In this document: positions 9,081 through 17,383 of the stretch, piece after piece
How positions within the stretch are numbered: position 1 is the first letter of the stretch
How the letters are laid out: each line of letters begins with the position of its first letter
Assembly: GCA_910577675.1 (NCBI GenBank)
Contig: CAJTOR010000018.1
Span: 11,400 to 75,399 of the forward strand
Origin: an uncultured Lachnospiraceae bacterium
GTDB taxonomy: Bacteria > Bacillota > Clostridia > Lachnospirales > Lachnospiraceae
DNA: 64,000 nt
Reading direction: 5' to 3'
The notes under the pieces: model-generated
What the model was told of the DNA's origin: nothing
The model's database searches: none
Seen by the model: the letters and a program-made list of their open reading frames with translations, nothing else
Translations under genes and position numbers: made by a program

Positions 9081-9905
9081 ATGGGAGAGAAGAGGGAAGA
9101 GGAAAAAAAGGAAGAAGGGCGGGACAGCGATAAAAAGGGAGGGGGTTTTTCTGGCAGGGTGCGCATGGGCATCGGGATTCTGATTATACTTATGGGTCTT
9201 TTAGTCTGCCTCTACCCGTTTTACCGCCAGAAAAAAAGTGATAATTTTAACCAGGATGCAATCAATATGATACTTACACCGCAGCCGGAAAAGCCAGAGG
9301 ATTCGCCCACCCCCACTGTTTTTGCAACAAAAGCGCCGGATGATTTGGAGGAGGAGCCCACCCCCACAGGGGAGGCTGCTGACAGCGGGCAGCCGACAGA
9401 GGAAGATGCGGGTCTGCTCTTTGAAGACCTTATAGAAAATCCGGACGCGCCGGATGTGCAGGAGGAACTTAGCGAGGGGGAAGAGGAGGAAAATGCCAAC
9501 CGCCTTGGTGGAAAGAAAGTGATCGGCGTAATCCAGATACCTAAGATTGAGCTGATATATGCGATTGTGGAGGGGGCGGACGCGGCGGAGATCGGCGTGG
9601 CAATCGGTCATATGGATGGCACTGCAAAATTGGGAGAAATTGGAAATTGTGCGCTGGCAGGGCATCGTGGGGGATATTCCGGTCCATATTTTAAAAACCT
9701 TGATAAACTTGAGCTGGGCGATGAGGTTGTAATTACGGATACGGATCACAAAGTTTATACTTACAAGGTAACGGAAACCATGATTGTCGAGCCGGAGGAG
9801 GTCTGGGTTGTGGAGGATACCGGGGAGGGCGTTGCGATGCTTACGCTGGTCACATGTGAAAATAGCGGGGAACAGCGGCTTATTGTGCGCTGTGTTGTAA
9901 AATAA
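9081..9905 (+). CDS. sortase (class D-like transpeptidase)
   Basis: This 274-residue membrane-anchored cysteine transpeptidase would join cell-wall sorting signals to peptidoglycan or pilin partners. After a charged N-terminus there is one transmembrane helix (about 28-48), then a long acidic Pro/Thr/Glu-rich linker (about 65-140), then the sortase beta barrel. The catalytic set is complete: His195 in LAGHRG, Cys259 in TLVTC, and Arg266 or Arg270 in EQRLIVR. The linker contains repeated PTPT segments. No LPXTG-type substrate gene is nearby, so it is probably a housekeeping sortase acting on proteins encoded elsewhere. SD GCGGAGGAG precedes ATG 9081. Confidence 0.92.
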   Translation: MGEKREEEKKEEGRDSDKKGGGFSGRVRMGIGILIILMGLLVCLYPFYRQKKSDNFNQDAINMILTPQPEKPEDSPTPTVFATKAPDDLEEEPTPTGEAADSGQPTEEDAGLLFEDLIENPDAPDVQEELSEGEEEENANRLGGKKVIGVIQIPKIELIYAIVEGADAAEIGVAIGHMDGTAKLGEIGNCALAGHRGGYSGPYFKNLDKLELGDEVVITDTDHKVYTYKVTETMIVEPEEVWVVEDTGEGVAMLTLVTCENSGEQRLIVRCVVK

Positions 9906-9927
9906 GTTTTCAGGCAGGGAGGAGATT

Positions 9928-10641
9928 ATGGAACCGGGAAAGCTTGTGTGGCTTACAAATGAGGAAACAGGGGAACTTATCGATTATTTTGGGGCGGCAG
10001 AATTTCTTATGGGCGGGGATGAACCGCTTTCCGCGGATATGTTGGAGGAGATGCGGGAGGCGGCGAAGATGTTAGTTATAAACTTAAAGCCGCGCTATAT
10101 GTTTAAGCCGGTTGGGCTTTCCCTGGGGCAGGGGGGGATTTCGGCAGAGTTTTCTGCTGGCAGGAGCCTGATGCTTTCGGGTAAGTCGATACAGGAGCAT
10201 CTTTTCGGCGCGGGGGAGGCGGTTGCCGGGTGTTTGACGATCGGTGAGGGAGCCGACCATTTAATAAGCATGCTCCAGCATGACGGGTATATGTTAAAGG
10301 CACTCTTTGCGGATGCACTTGCCAACGCCGCGGTCGAGAGGCTGCGGGTAAAGCTTGAACAGGATGTAAAAGAAACGCTTGGTGTTTCTGTTGGGTGGCT
10401 GTTTGGTATTGGCTACGGGGATCTGCCGCTTGATTTGCAGCGGGATTTTCTTTCGTGCATGGGTGCGGAGGAGGAGTTGGGGATTACTGCAACCGAAAAA
10501 ATGATACTTTGTCCGTCGAAATCCGTGACCGGATTTCTGAATTTAAAAATTGAGGAGGGGGAGGTAAAAGAAGCCTGCAATGGCAGGTGTAGCCGTTGTT
10601 CCCGCCGCGAAACCTGTCATATTTTTGGCGGAAAACCTTAG
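9928..10641 (+). CDS. stand-alone B12-dependent methionine synthase activation-domain protein
   Basis: This 237-residue protein resembles the C-terminal reactivation domain of cobalamin-dependent methionine synthase MetH, which binds SAM and repairs oxidised cob(II)alamin. The diagnostic block is GYGDLPLDLQ followed by LGIT-TEKMILCPSKSVTGF, matching the GYGD-PL and P-KS-T features of MetH activation domains. The C-terminus is Cys-rich (CNGRCSRCSRRETCHIFGG), an arrangement seen in the clostridial free-standing versions and possibly metal-binding. No catalytic MetH modules are encoded in the window, so the partner enzyme must be elsewhere. Start ATG 9928 follows GGGAGGAG, 22 bases after the sortase stop. 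Confidence 0.82.
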   Translation: MEPGKLVWLTNEETGELIDYFGAAEFLMGGDEPLSADMLEEMREAAKMLVINLKPRYMFKPVGLSLGQGGISAEFSAGRSLMLSGKSIQEHLFGAGEAVAGCLTIGEGADHLISMLQHDGYMLKALFADALANAAVERLRVKLEQDVKETLGVSVGWLFGIGYGDLPLDLQRDFLSCMGAEEELGITATEKMILCPSKSVTGFLNLKIEEGEVKEACNGRCSRCSRRETCHIFGGKP

Positions 10642-10660
10642 AAAAAGTATTGTTTTTTTG

Positions 10661-10688
10661 TTGACAATTCGAAATATTCTAATAAAAT
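10661..10688 (+). promoter_or_regulatory. promoter for the rsmD-coaD cluster
   Basis: Consensus TTGACA (10661-10666) and TAAAAT (10683-10688) are separated by 16 bases, 72 bases before the rsmD start. It begins a new transcript after the MetH activation-domain gene. Confidence 0.75.
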
Positions 10689-10760
10689 AGGAGATAGCGG
10701 GTTTGGGCTTGGCAGTGAGAATGCTATAAACGCGCGGCAGGAAAGAAAAAGAGGTTTTAG

Positions 10761-11312
10761 ATGAGGGTTATTGCGGGGACGGCAAGGAGGCTTATCCTTG
10801 ATACGCCAAAAGGCCTTGCTACAAGGCCGACGACGGACCGGATCAAGGAAACTTTGTTCAATATAATTAATAATGAGCTGCCGGGGGCGAATTTTCTTGA
10901 TTTATTTGCGGGCAGCGGTGCAATTGGCATCGAGGCTTTAAGCCGCGGATGCAAAAGTGCGGTTTTTGTGGAGAATAACCGTGAGGCTCTGGCGTGCATC
11001 GGGGAGAACCTGAGGCGGACAAAGCTTTTGGGGGCGGCGGAAATAATGTCGATGGATGTGGCGGGGGCATTGGCTTGCCTTAAAGATGGACCGCCGTTCG
11101 ATATTATTTTTATGGATCCGCCATACCGGGAGGGGCTTCCGAAAAAGGTGCTTGGCATGCTTGCAGAAAGTAATGCCTGTGGCGGGGATACCCTGGTTAT
11201 ATTTGAGGAGGCACTCGGGGAGGAAACCGCTTTTGTGACGGAATGTGGTTTTTATGTAGTACGGGAGAAATGCTACAAGACGAACAAGCATTTATTTGTA
11301 AAGAAGAAATAG
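10761..11312 (+). CDS. rsmD: 16S rRNA guanine(966)-N2 methyltransferase RsmD
   Basis: This 183-residue SAM-dependent enzyme methylates G966 of 16S rRNA (E. coli numbering) in the small ribosomal subunit. Clear family marks are MRVIAGTARR at the N-terminus, TRPTTDRIKETLFN at about 21-34, the SAM-binding DLFAGSGAIGIEALSRG and the catalytic MDPPY. Length is typical. It is followed after 31 bases by coaD, the usual rsmD-coaD order in Firmicutes. The ATG at 10761 is preceded by AAGAGG. Nothing unusual was seen. Confidence 0.96.
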   Translation: MRVIAGTARRLILDTPKGLATRPTTDRIKETLFNIINNELPGANFLDLFAGSGAIGIEALSRGCKSAVFVENNREALACIGENLRRTKLLGAAEIMSMDVAGALACLKDGPPFDIIFMDPPYREGLPKKVLGMLAESNACGGDTLVIFEEALGEETAFVTECGFYVVREKCYKTNKHLFVKKK

Positions 11313-11343
11313 CCGGCTTTTATACGGCGGAAGAGAGGGATTT

Positions 11344-11859
11344 ATGACGGTAGGGGTTTATCCGGGAAGTTTCGACCCTGTTACACTGGGGCATTTAGAT
11401 ATTATCAAGCGTTCTTCAAAGATCGTGGACAGGCTGATTATCGGCGTGTTGAACAACAGCGCGAAAAAGCCGGTGTTTACGGCGGAGGAACGCGTACATA
11501 TGCTGGAACTTGTTATAAAGGATATCCCCAATGCCGCGGTGGAAACTTTTGATGGGCTGACGGTGGAATTTGCAAAAAGCCTTGGTGCGACAGTGATGTT
11601 CCGCGGGTTGCGGGCTGTCACGGATTTTGAGTATGAAATACAGATTGCGCAGACCAACCATGCATTGAATCCGGATATCGACACGGTTTTTTTGACGACG
11701 AGTGTGAAATATTCCTATCTGAGTTCTAGCATTGTCAAGGAGGTTGCAAGCTATGAGGGCGATATCTCAAAATTTGTGCCGGGGGAAATTCTGCCGTTTG
11801 TAACTGGTAAAATTAAGAATTTAAGGAGTGTGGATAATGGCAACGGGCAGAAGCAGTAG
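11344..11859 (+). CDS. coaD: phosphopantetheine adenylyltransferase
   Basis: This 171-residue cytosolic nucleotidyltransferase makes dephospho-CoA from 4'-phosphopantetheine and ATP, the penultimate step of coenzyme A synthesis. The N-terminal YPGSFDPVTLGH carries the TxGH signature; the RGLRAVTDFEYEIQIA segment and the SSSIVKEVA motif that contacts ATP are both present. Length is slightly above the usual 160 residues because of a short C-terminal tail. That tail overlaps the start of the next gene by 23 bases, suggesting translational coupling. SD AGAGAGGG precedes the ATG. Confidence 0.97.
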   Translation: MTVGVYPGSFDPVTLGHLDIIKRSSKIVDRLIIGVLNNSAKKPVFTAEERVHMLELVIKDIPNAAVETFDGLTVEFAKSLGATVMFRGLRAVTDFEYEIQIAQTNHALNPDIDTVFLTTSVKYSYLSSSIVKEVASYEGDISKFVPGEILPFVTGKIKNLRSVDNGNGQKQ

Positions 11860-12481
11860 GATAGAACAGGTGATAGATGATATTTATGAATTGGTGGAAA
11901 GCTGTAAGCCTGCGACTTTTTCCCAGGCAAAGCTTGTCGTGCCCAAGGATAATTTGTACGATTTGCTGGGAGAACTGCGCCTGCGCCTGCCGGATGAGAT
12001 AAAGCGTTACCAGAAAATTATTGCGAACCGCGATGCACTGCTTGCCGATGCGGAGGATCAGGCGAATGCCATCCGCGACCGGGCAAGGGAGGAAGCAAAG
12101 CAGATGGTGAATGAGAACGAGATCACGCGCCAGGCTTACGAGCAGGCGGGGGAGATTATGCAAAACGCGCAGGAGAGCGCGGAAACAATGTTGCGTGAGG
12201 CAAATGAGGAGGCGGAGTCGCTGCGTGCAGGGGCGCTGATTTACACCAACGATATCCTCGCGGAGGTGGAGAAAGTTTTGGCAAACGCCTACGAGGAGAG
12301 CCGCATAAAGACCGAGGAAACCGTGAGTGCGCTAAAACATAATCTCGACGTGGTGCTTGAAAACCGCCGGGAACTAAATGAACAGCTTGAGCCGCAGCAG
12401 CGTAAGGCGGAGGCGGACAGGTACCAGAGTGATGATTTTGATTTTGACGAGAATACCTTTTTGCCGGATATGGAGGAGTGA
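11837..12481 (+). CDS. coiled-coil protein of unknown function downstream of coaD
   Basis: This 214-residue soluble protein is mostly a long charged coiled coil (about 55-190, rich in Ala, Glu, Arg and Gln) with an acidic tail containing FDFDEN. Similar proteins in this position in Lachnospiraceae are labelled ATPase or vacuolar H+-ATPase subunit H-like, but I see no Walker motif and would not assign enzymatic activity. The heptad-rich layout recalls DivIVA-type scaffold proteins, which is only a structural likeness. I chose ATG 11837 over an in-frame GTG at 11828 because AAGGAG ends eight bases before it. It overlaps the end of coaD and runs convergently into the ylbJ-like gene. Confidence 0.75.
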   Translation: MATGRSSRIEQVIDDIYELVESCKPATFSQAKLVVPKDNLYDLLGELRLRLPDEIKRYQKIIANRDALLADAEDQANAIRDRAREEAKQMVNENEITRQAYEQAGEIMQNAQESAETMLREANEEAESLRAGALIYTNDILAEVEKVLANAYEESRIKTEETVSALKHNLDVVLENRRELNEQLEPQQRKAEADRYQSDDFDFDENTFLPDMEE

Positions 12482-12494
12482 GGGGGAGGCACTT

Positions 12495-13487
12495 TTATAT
12501 CAATGTGAGGATAAGCATGGTGAGCAGGTAGGCAAATAAGCCCTGCATCAGTTTTACAAATGCATAGTAATTTATGGACAGTCCAGTCCCCGAAGTTACG
12601 CTTTTGGTCTGCATCAGCCCGCAGAATCCGCCAAATGCGGTGACACCGAGGGTAAGGGCTGTTTTTTGTGCTGCGGGGAGCGCGCATGAGGAAATCTTTT
12701 GTATCCCGCTTGTGATTTCAAGCATTCCACAGAACAGGGCGCGGAGCGGTTCGGGGAGCGGGAGTTCCCTGACAAATGCGGATAACATGGAAAACAGGAT
12801 TATGTATCCGCCAACCTTGGTGATGGTGGCAAAGCTTTCCGGTATGCAGGAATCTAGTGCAGTGAAAAATGCGGGGATACTTCCCTGTGCAGTTTTTCTT
12901 GTCCCGTCAGAGCGGGAATGTGGGGGTAGGTTTTTTTTCTCCTGTCCCCGATATTTTTTTGGCAGGATGAATATTGTCGTGGAAAGCAGGGCGGAACTGT
13001 AGAGGACGAGCAGCACGAGCAGTGCATAGTGCGGGGTGTTTTGTTCCTGGGTGGCGACGTAGCTGATAAGGAACATCATGCTTGCCTGGTTGGAAAAGCC
13101 GAGCAAAAACATGGCTTCCCGCTCACTTAACCGCCCGGACTCATAGAGGGAAGCCGTGGTCTTAGCCCCGAGGGGCATCCCGCACAAAAGGCCTACAAAA
13201 AGCGGGTAGCAGGCACTTTCGCGCACGGGGAAGATACGCGTAAAAATAGGACCTAGCAGCAGTTCGAACGGTTTTGTCATATGTAGCGTAATCAGAAGAC
13301 CGGAGAGAATGAGGAAGGGCAGCAGGATGGGCAGCAGGGTCTTTGACCATAAAAGAAGCCCTTCGAGCGCGCCAAGGGCGGCTGTTTTCGGAAAGAGGAG
13401 CATTAAAAACAATGTCAGAAACAGGACGAGGTATAAAAAATAGCGCCGCAGCCGGCGGGATAATGTTTTTTTTGCATGCTGGTCCAT
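12495..13487 (-). CDS. ylbJ: YlbJ-like sporulation integral membrane protein
   Basis: This 330-residue polytopic membrane protein of the nucleoside-recognition (Gate) family is related to YlbJ, required for spore cortex formation in Bacillus. Eight or so hydrophobic helices are visible. Conserved features include the LWSKTLLPILLPFLILSG segment and the CGMPLGAKTT and FSNQASMMF motifs typical of the SpmA/YlbJ group. The stop lies 13 bases from that of the convergent coiled-coil gene, with no clear terminator between. It follows tmcAL by 32 bases on the same strand and so is probably its operon partner; ylbJ and ylbM are also neighbours in Bacillus. Start ATG 13487. Confidence 0.85.
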   Translation of the reverse strand: MDQHAKKTLSRRLRRYFLYLVLFLTLFLMLLFPKTAALGALEGLLLWSKTLLPILLPFLILSGLLITLHMTKPFELLLGPIFTRIFPVRESACYPLFVGLLCGMPLGAKTTASLYESGRLSEREAMFLLGFSNQASMMFLISYVATQEQNTPHYALLVLLVLYSSALLSTTIFILPKKYRGQEKKNLPPHSRSDGTRKTAQGSIPAFFTALDSCIPESFATITKVGGYIILFSMLSAFVRELPLPEPLRALFCGMLEITSGIQKISSCALPAAQKTALTLGVTAFGGFCGLMQTKSVTSGTGLSINYYAFVKLMQGLFAYLLTMLILTLI

Positions 13488-13519
13488 AAAAGACTCCGGG
13501 AAAGCTTTTCCCTGTAATT

Positions 13520-14785
13520 TTATTCGGAGCGTATGATTTCATGCGTAAATTCATTGTAAAATAAGGATGAGGCACCGTTTTGGAACAAAAGCTGCCGGTA
13601 GAGTTCGGCGCAGGCAATATCTTTTTGGAAAAAAGAATACGCCTTCGGTGTAAGAAGTTTCTCCGCGCGGGCAGGTTTTAGGATAAGAGGGGGGCGGCTG
13701 CTTTTACTGTCCTTTTTTGCGCCGCGCAGGAATGGTCTTGCCCGCCCGCCAATCCCCAGGATGCGCGCATAGGGGGAATGTGGGAGGGCGCGGAATTCCT
13801 CCTGTTCTGTTTCTGTAATGCCAAGCACCGTGTGAAGGAGGGCGCGCTTTATCCTGGTGAGGGTGAGTTCCCTGGTCTTTAATGAAATGGAAAATTCTGG
13901 AAAGTCTATATTTGAATAGCGCTGTGAAAAAATGCGGTTGGCAAGGGAGCGGCTCATATCGGCATAGACGGAAAGTTCGTCCGCCTCCCTGCATTGCAGC
14001 AGCCGAAGGGCGAGGAGGGGGGAGAGTGCGGTTTCGGTTACGAAAGCGCGGTTGGTATATTCCCTGTCAAAGATTTTAAATGCGGCTTTTGGCATAAAAT
14101 ATCCGGGCAGTGAGGTGTTGTTTGCTCCTGCTTCCCAGTAAGCGCGCAGCGCGGTGGCGGAGGTATTTTGGTTATTTTCGGCGGAGGGGATTTCATTAAG
14201 TGTCTTTTCATGGTAGCCTGCCCCCTGCCTTAAAATTGTGTGCGCAGCCATGGGGTAGCCCCGCTTTTTGCAGACTTTAAGGTATTCCAGACCGAGCAGG
14301 TTGTTCGGTTCGTCTAAAAGGGGGGCGGCATCGGGCATTATGGAGAGCACCGCCTTTTTTCTTGCCGCCGGGAAACTAAGCCCGGTTGCAAGGGCATCTT
14401 TAAGTGCTATCCGGTATTCCTGCGGCTCCTCGCAAAGCAGCCCTGAGAGGGGCAACAGCCCTTCTAATGTCCCCGCCTCACTTCCGAAAACAAAAGAATC
14501 TGCCCCGAGGTCAAAAAGAAGGCGGAGTGCGCCTTCGGCAAAGTATTCCGCGCTCGCGCAGGCGGAAAACACCGGGAGTTCAACAATAAGGTCGGCACCG
14601 CAGGCGAGGGCGGCTTCTGAGCGCGCATATTTGGAAAACAGCGCGGGGGCACCCCGCTGCACAAAAGCACCGCTTAAAATTACAATGATTATATCCGCAC
14701 CCGTGATTTCCCGCGCCCGCTTAAAGAGGAGGGCGTGTCCATTGTGGAGCGGGTTAAATTCCGCTATGATTCCGGTAATCTTCAT
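13520..14785 (-). CDS. tmcAL: tRNA(Met) cytidine acetate ligase TmcAL
   Basis: This 421-residue enzyme (formerly YlbM) activates acetate with ATP and makes N4-acetylcytidine at the wobble base of elongator tRNA-Met. The N-terminal nucleotidyltransferase fold is marked by GIIAEFNPLHNGH (HxGH-type site at about 11-18), followed by GAFVQRGAPALF and the CGADLIVELPVFSACASAEYFAEGA block, all characteristic. Length matches the Bacillus protein. It lies upstream of the ylbJ-like gene on the same strand and diverges from pta. The location beside the acetate-forming pta-ackA genes is a common Firmicutes arrangement. ATG 14785 is preceded by a GGAAA-type SD. Confidence 0.93.
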   Translation of the reverse strand: MKITGIIAEFNPLHNGHALLFKRAREITGADIIIVILSGAFVQRGAPALFSKYARSEAALACGADLIVELPVFSACASAEYFAEGALRLLFDLGADSFVFGSEAGTLEGLLPLSGLLCEEPQEYRIALKDALATGLSFPAARKKAVLSIMPDAAPLLDEPNNLLGLEYLKVCKKRGYPMAAHTILRQGAGYHEKTLNEIPSAENNQNTSATALRAYWEAGANNTSLPGYFMPKAAFKIFDREYTNRAFVTETALSPLLALRLLQCREADELSVYADMSRSLANRIFSQRYSNIDFPEFSISLKTRELTLTRIKRALLHTVLGITETEQEEFRALPHSPYARILGIGGRARPFLRGAKKDSKSSRPPLILKPARAEKLLTPKAYSFFQKDIACAELYRQLLFQNGASSLFYNEFTHEIIRSE

Positions 14786-14988
14786 GATGGTGTTTCCTTT
14801 CAGTAAAATTTAGTGGGAACCAAACTGCTATATTATCTGTGAAATCTTTCCGATTTGCAGGGGGAAATTCCCTGTTCTTTCCCTCTTTAATACTACCATG
14901 AAAGCCACATAAAGGGTAGGGGGAATTTTTTAAGCTTTAACCTATGACGTGAACCCTGTCTAATTCATTCGGTTGTCCAAAATTTCGC

Positions 14989-15017
14989 TTGCCACAATAT
15001 GTAAAATGCATTATACT
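14989..15017 (+). promoter_or_regulatory. promoter for pta-ackA
   Basis: TTGCCA (14989-14994) and TATACT (15012-15017) are 17 bases apart, 48 bases before the pta start. Confidence 0.7.
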
Positions 15018-15064
15018 GTAAGTAATGATTTTTAGGGATATTTTCTGAAAGGAGATTCGTAAAG

Positions 15065-16066
15065 ATGAGCTTTATTGAAGAAATCAAGGAGAGGGCACGA
15101 AAGAACAGAAAAACAATTGTTCTGCCGGAGTCGGAGGACCGCAGGATTTATGAGGCGGCGGCAAAGGTTTTGGACGAGGGAATTGCAAATGTAATTATTA
15201 TCGGCAAGGATCAGGTGATCCGCAAAAAATCGACGGGTTTTGATATCTCCGGCGCAACGCTGATTGACCCGGAGAAATTTGAGCGCCTGCCGGAATATAT
15301 CGGTAAGCTTGTGGAGATACGAAAGAGCAAGGGGATGACAGCGGAGATGGCTCAGGAAGTCCTGATGACGGACTACACCACTTTCGGCGTGATGATGGTA
15401 AAGATGGGGGATGCGGACGGGATGGTTTCCGGCGCGTGCCATTCCTCGGCAAATACCCTGCGCCCGTGCCTGCAAATTTTAAAGACAGCGCCGGGGACAA
15501 AGCTGGTTTCGGCATTTTTCCTGATGATTGTGCCAAATTCAACATTTGGTGCCAAGGGAACTTTTGTATTCGGGGACTGCGGCTTAAACCAGAACCCGAC
15601 CTCGGAGGAACTTGCGGCGATTGCGGAGTCCTCCGCGCGCAGCTTTGAACTCCTTACAGGCAAGGAAGCAAAAATTGCAATGCTCTCCCACTCGACAAAG
15701 GGCAGTGCGAAGCACGATGATATTTTCAAGGTGACAAGGGCGGTGCAGATCGCGCACGAGCAGTATCCGGAACTGAAAATTGACGGCGAATTGCAGCTTG
15801 ACGCGGCGATCGTGCCGGAAGTCGCTGCTTTTAAAGCTTCGGGAAGCCCGGTGGCGGGCAAGGCGAACGTCCTGATCTTCCCGGATCTTGACGCGGGCAA
15901 TATCGGGTACAAGCTGGTGGAGCGCCTTGGGGGGGCGGAAGCATACGGACCTTTGACACAGGGAATTGCCGCGCCGGTCAACGACCTTTCGCGCGGCTGC
16001 AACGCGGACGATATTGTCGGTGTAATCGCAATCACAGCAGTTCAGGCGGCGGCAGGGAATTATTAA
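15065..16066 (+). CDS. pta: phosphate acetyltransferase
   Basis: This 333-residue cytosolic enzyme converts acetyl-CoA and phosphate to acetyl phosphate and CoA, the first half of the acetate/ATP-yielding branch of fermentation. Family marks are the N-terminal FIEEIKERARKNRKTIVLPE, the GMVSGACHSSANTLRP segment near residue 120, VNDLSRGCNADDIVG near the C-terminus and PGLNADDIV-like C-terminal contacts. The length is that of the short, single-domain bacterial Pta without the regulatory N-terminus. AAGGAG precedes ATG 15065. ackA follows after 18 bases, forming the classical operon. Confidence 0.97.
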   Translation: MSFIEEIKERARKNRKTIVLPESEDRRIYEAAAKVLDEGIANVIIIGKDQVIRKKSTGFDISGATLIDPEKFERLPEYIGKLVEIRKSKGMTAEMAQEVLMTDYTTFGVMMVKMGDADGMVSGACHSSANTLRPCLQILKTAPGTKLVSAFFLMIVPNSTFGAKGTFVFGDCGLNQNPTSEELAAIAESSARSFELLTGKEAKIAMLSHSTKGSAKHDDIFKVTRAVQIAHEQYPELKIDGELQLDAAIVPEVAAFKASGSPVAGKANVLIFPDLDAGNIGYKLVERLGGAEAYGPLTQGIAAPVNDLSRGCNADDIVGVIAITAVQAAAGNY

Positions 16067-16084
16067 AGGAGGGAAGTCAGGACA

Positions 16085-17275
16085 ATGAAAATATTAGTTA
16101 TTAATTGCGGGAGTTCCTCGCTGAAATATCAGCTTATTGATTCGGAGACGGAGAAGGCGGCAGCGGTGGGGCTGTGCGAGCGGATCGGTATTGACGGCAG
16201 GCTGGTGCATACGGTGGCGGGCTGTGAAAAACTTACATTTGACAAGCCGCTCCCGGATCATGAGGCGGCGGTGCAGGCGGTGCTTGCGGCGCTTATGGAC
16301 GGGCAGCACGGGGTGGTTTCTTCCCTTGATGAGATCGGGGCGGTGGGGCACCGCGTCGTGCACGGGGGGGAGCGCTTTACGGGTTCCGTTGTGATTGACG
16401 ATGCGGTGATTGCGGCGATAAAGGAGTGCAACGACTTAGCCCCGCTGCACAATCCAGCGAATTTGATCGGGATTGACGCATGCCGCAAACTTATGCCGGG
16501 CGTTCCGATGGTCGCGGTATTTGACACGGCATTCCATCAGACCATGCCGAAAAAAGCCTATACTTACGCGCTCCCGTATGAGTATTATGATAAATACAAA
16601 GTCCGCCGTTACGGTTTCCACGGGACAAGCCACAGCTATGTGAGCAGGCGGGCGGCAGAACTTTCCGGGGTTGACCTGAATAACTCAAAGATTATTGTCT
16701 GCCATCTCGGCAACGGCGCAAGTGTTTCCGCTATTTTAAACGGAAAGTCCGTTGATACAAGTATGGGGCTGACCCCGCTTGAGGGGCTGGTTATGGGGAC
16801 GCGCTCGGGTGATATCGACCCGGCGATAATCGAGTTTATCGCGAAGAAGGAGGGGAAGAGCCTTCCTGAAGTGATGGAGATTTTAAATAAAAAATCGGGC
16901 GTGTATGGGCTTTCAGGGGTTTCTAGCGACTTCCGCGACCTCGAGGCGGCAGCGGACGGGGGCAACGAACGCGCAAAGGATGCAACGGAGGTTTTTGTTT
17001 ACCGCACGGCAAAATATATCGGAGCTTATACTGCGGCGATGAACGGCGTTGATGTGATTGCATTTACGGCGGGACTCGGGGAGAACGATAAGAAAATCCG
17101 CGCAAAGGTCTGCGCTTATCTGAAATATCTCGGGGTGGAGATTGACGATGTGCGCAACGACGTGCGCGGAAAGGAGGCGTTGATTTCTTCGGATTCCTCG
17201 AAGATTAAGGTGCTTGCAGTCCCGACGAACGAGGAACTTGCGATTGCGAGGGATACGGCGGCGCTGGTTGGTTAG
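16085..17275 (+). CDS. ackA: acetate kinase
   Basis: This 396-residue sugar-kinase-fold enzyme transfers phosphate from acetyl phosphate to ADP, yielding acetate and ATP. Clear signatures are the N-terminal ILVINCGSSSLKYQL (ASKHA phosphate-binding loop), VGHRVVHGGERF, the catalytic FDTAFH region, RRYGFHGTSH, LGNGASV and the C-terminal FTAGLGEN. Length is standard. It is the second gene of the pta-ackA operon (SD AAAGGAGGG inside the 18-base spacer). Acetate made here can be re-used by butyryl-CoA:acetate CoA-transferase in butyrate producers, but that transferase is not in the window. Confidence 0.98.
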   Translation: MKILVINCGSSSLKYQLIDSETEKAAAVGLCERIGIDGRLVHTVAGCEKLTFDKPLPDHEAAVQAVLAALMDGQHGVVSSLDEIGAVGHRVVHGGERFTGSVVIDDAVIAAIKECNDLAPLHNPANLIGIDACRKLMPGVPMVAVFDTAFHQTMPKKAYTYALPYEYYDKYKVRRYGFHGTSHSYVSRRAAELSGVDLNNSKIIVCHLGNGASVSAILNGKSVDTSMGLTPLEGLVMGTRSGDIDPAIIEFIAKKEGKSLPEVMEILNKKSGVYGLSGVSSDFRDLEAAADGGNERAKDATEVFVYRTAKYIGAYTAAMNGVDVIAFTAGLGENDKKIRAKVCAYLKYLGVEIDDVRNDVRGKEALISSDSSKIKVLAVPTNEELAIARDTAALVG

Positions 17276-17304
17276 GCTGTAATCTGCGGTTGGGAAAAAT
17301 TTAG

Positions 17305-17333
17305 TTGACAAACCGGCATCCCTTGGGTATAAT
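17305..17333 (+). promoter_or_regulatory. consensus promoter for yceD-rpmF
   Basis: Perfect TTGACA (17305-17310) and TATAAT (17328-17333) lie 17 bases apart, 50 bases before the yceD start; a strong housekeeping promoter. Confidence 0.9.
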
Positions 17334-17383
17334 ACAAGCTGTGTCTATGAAAGGGTAACTTTTGCGAAAAGGCAGGAAAGATT

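Noticed and set aside
12574..13002. 142-codon rightward frame within the ylbJ region
   Set aside because: It is fully antisense to the well-supported YlbJ-like membrane protein and resembles no family.
14268..14813. 181-codon rightward frame within tmcAL
   Set aside because: It is antisense to the conserved TmcAL gene and has low-complexity Arg/Ser/Pro composition typical of a shadow frame.
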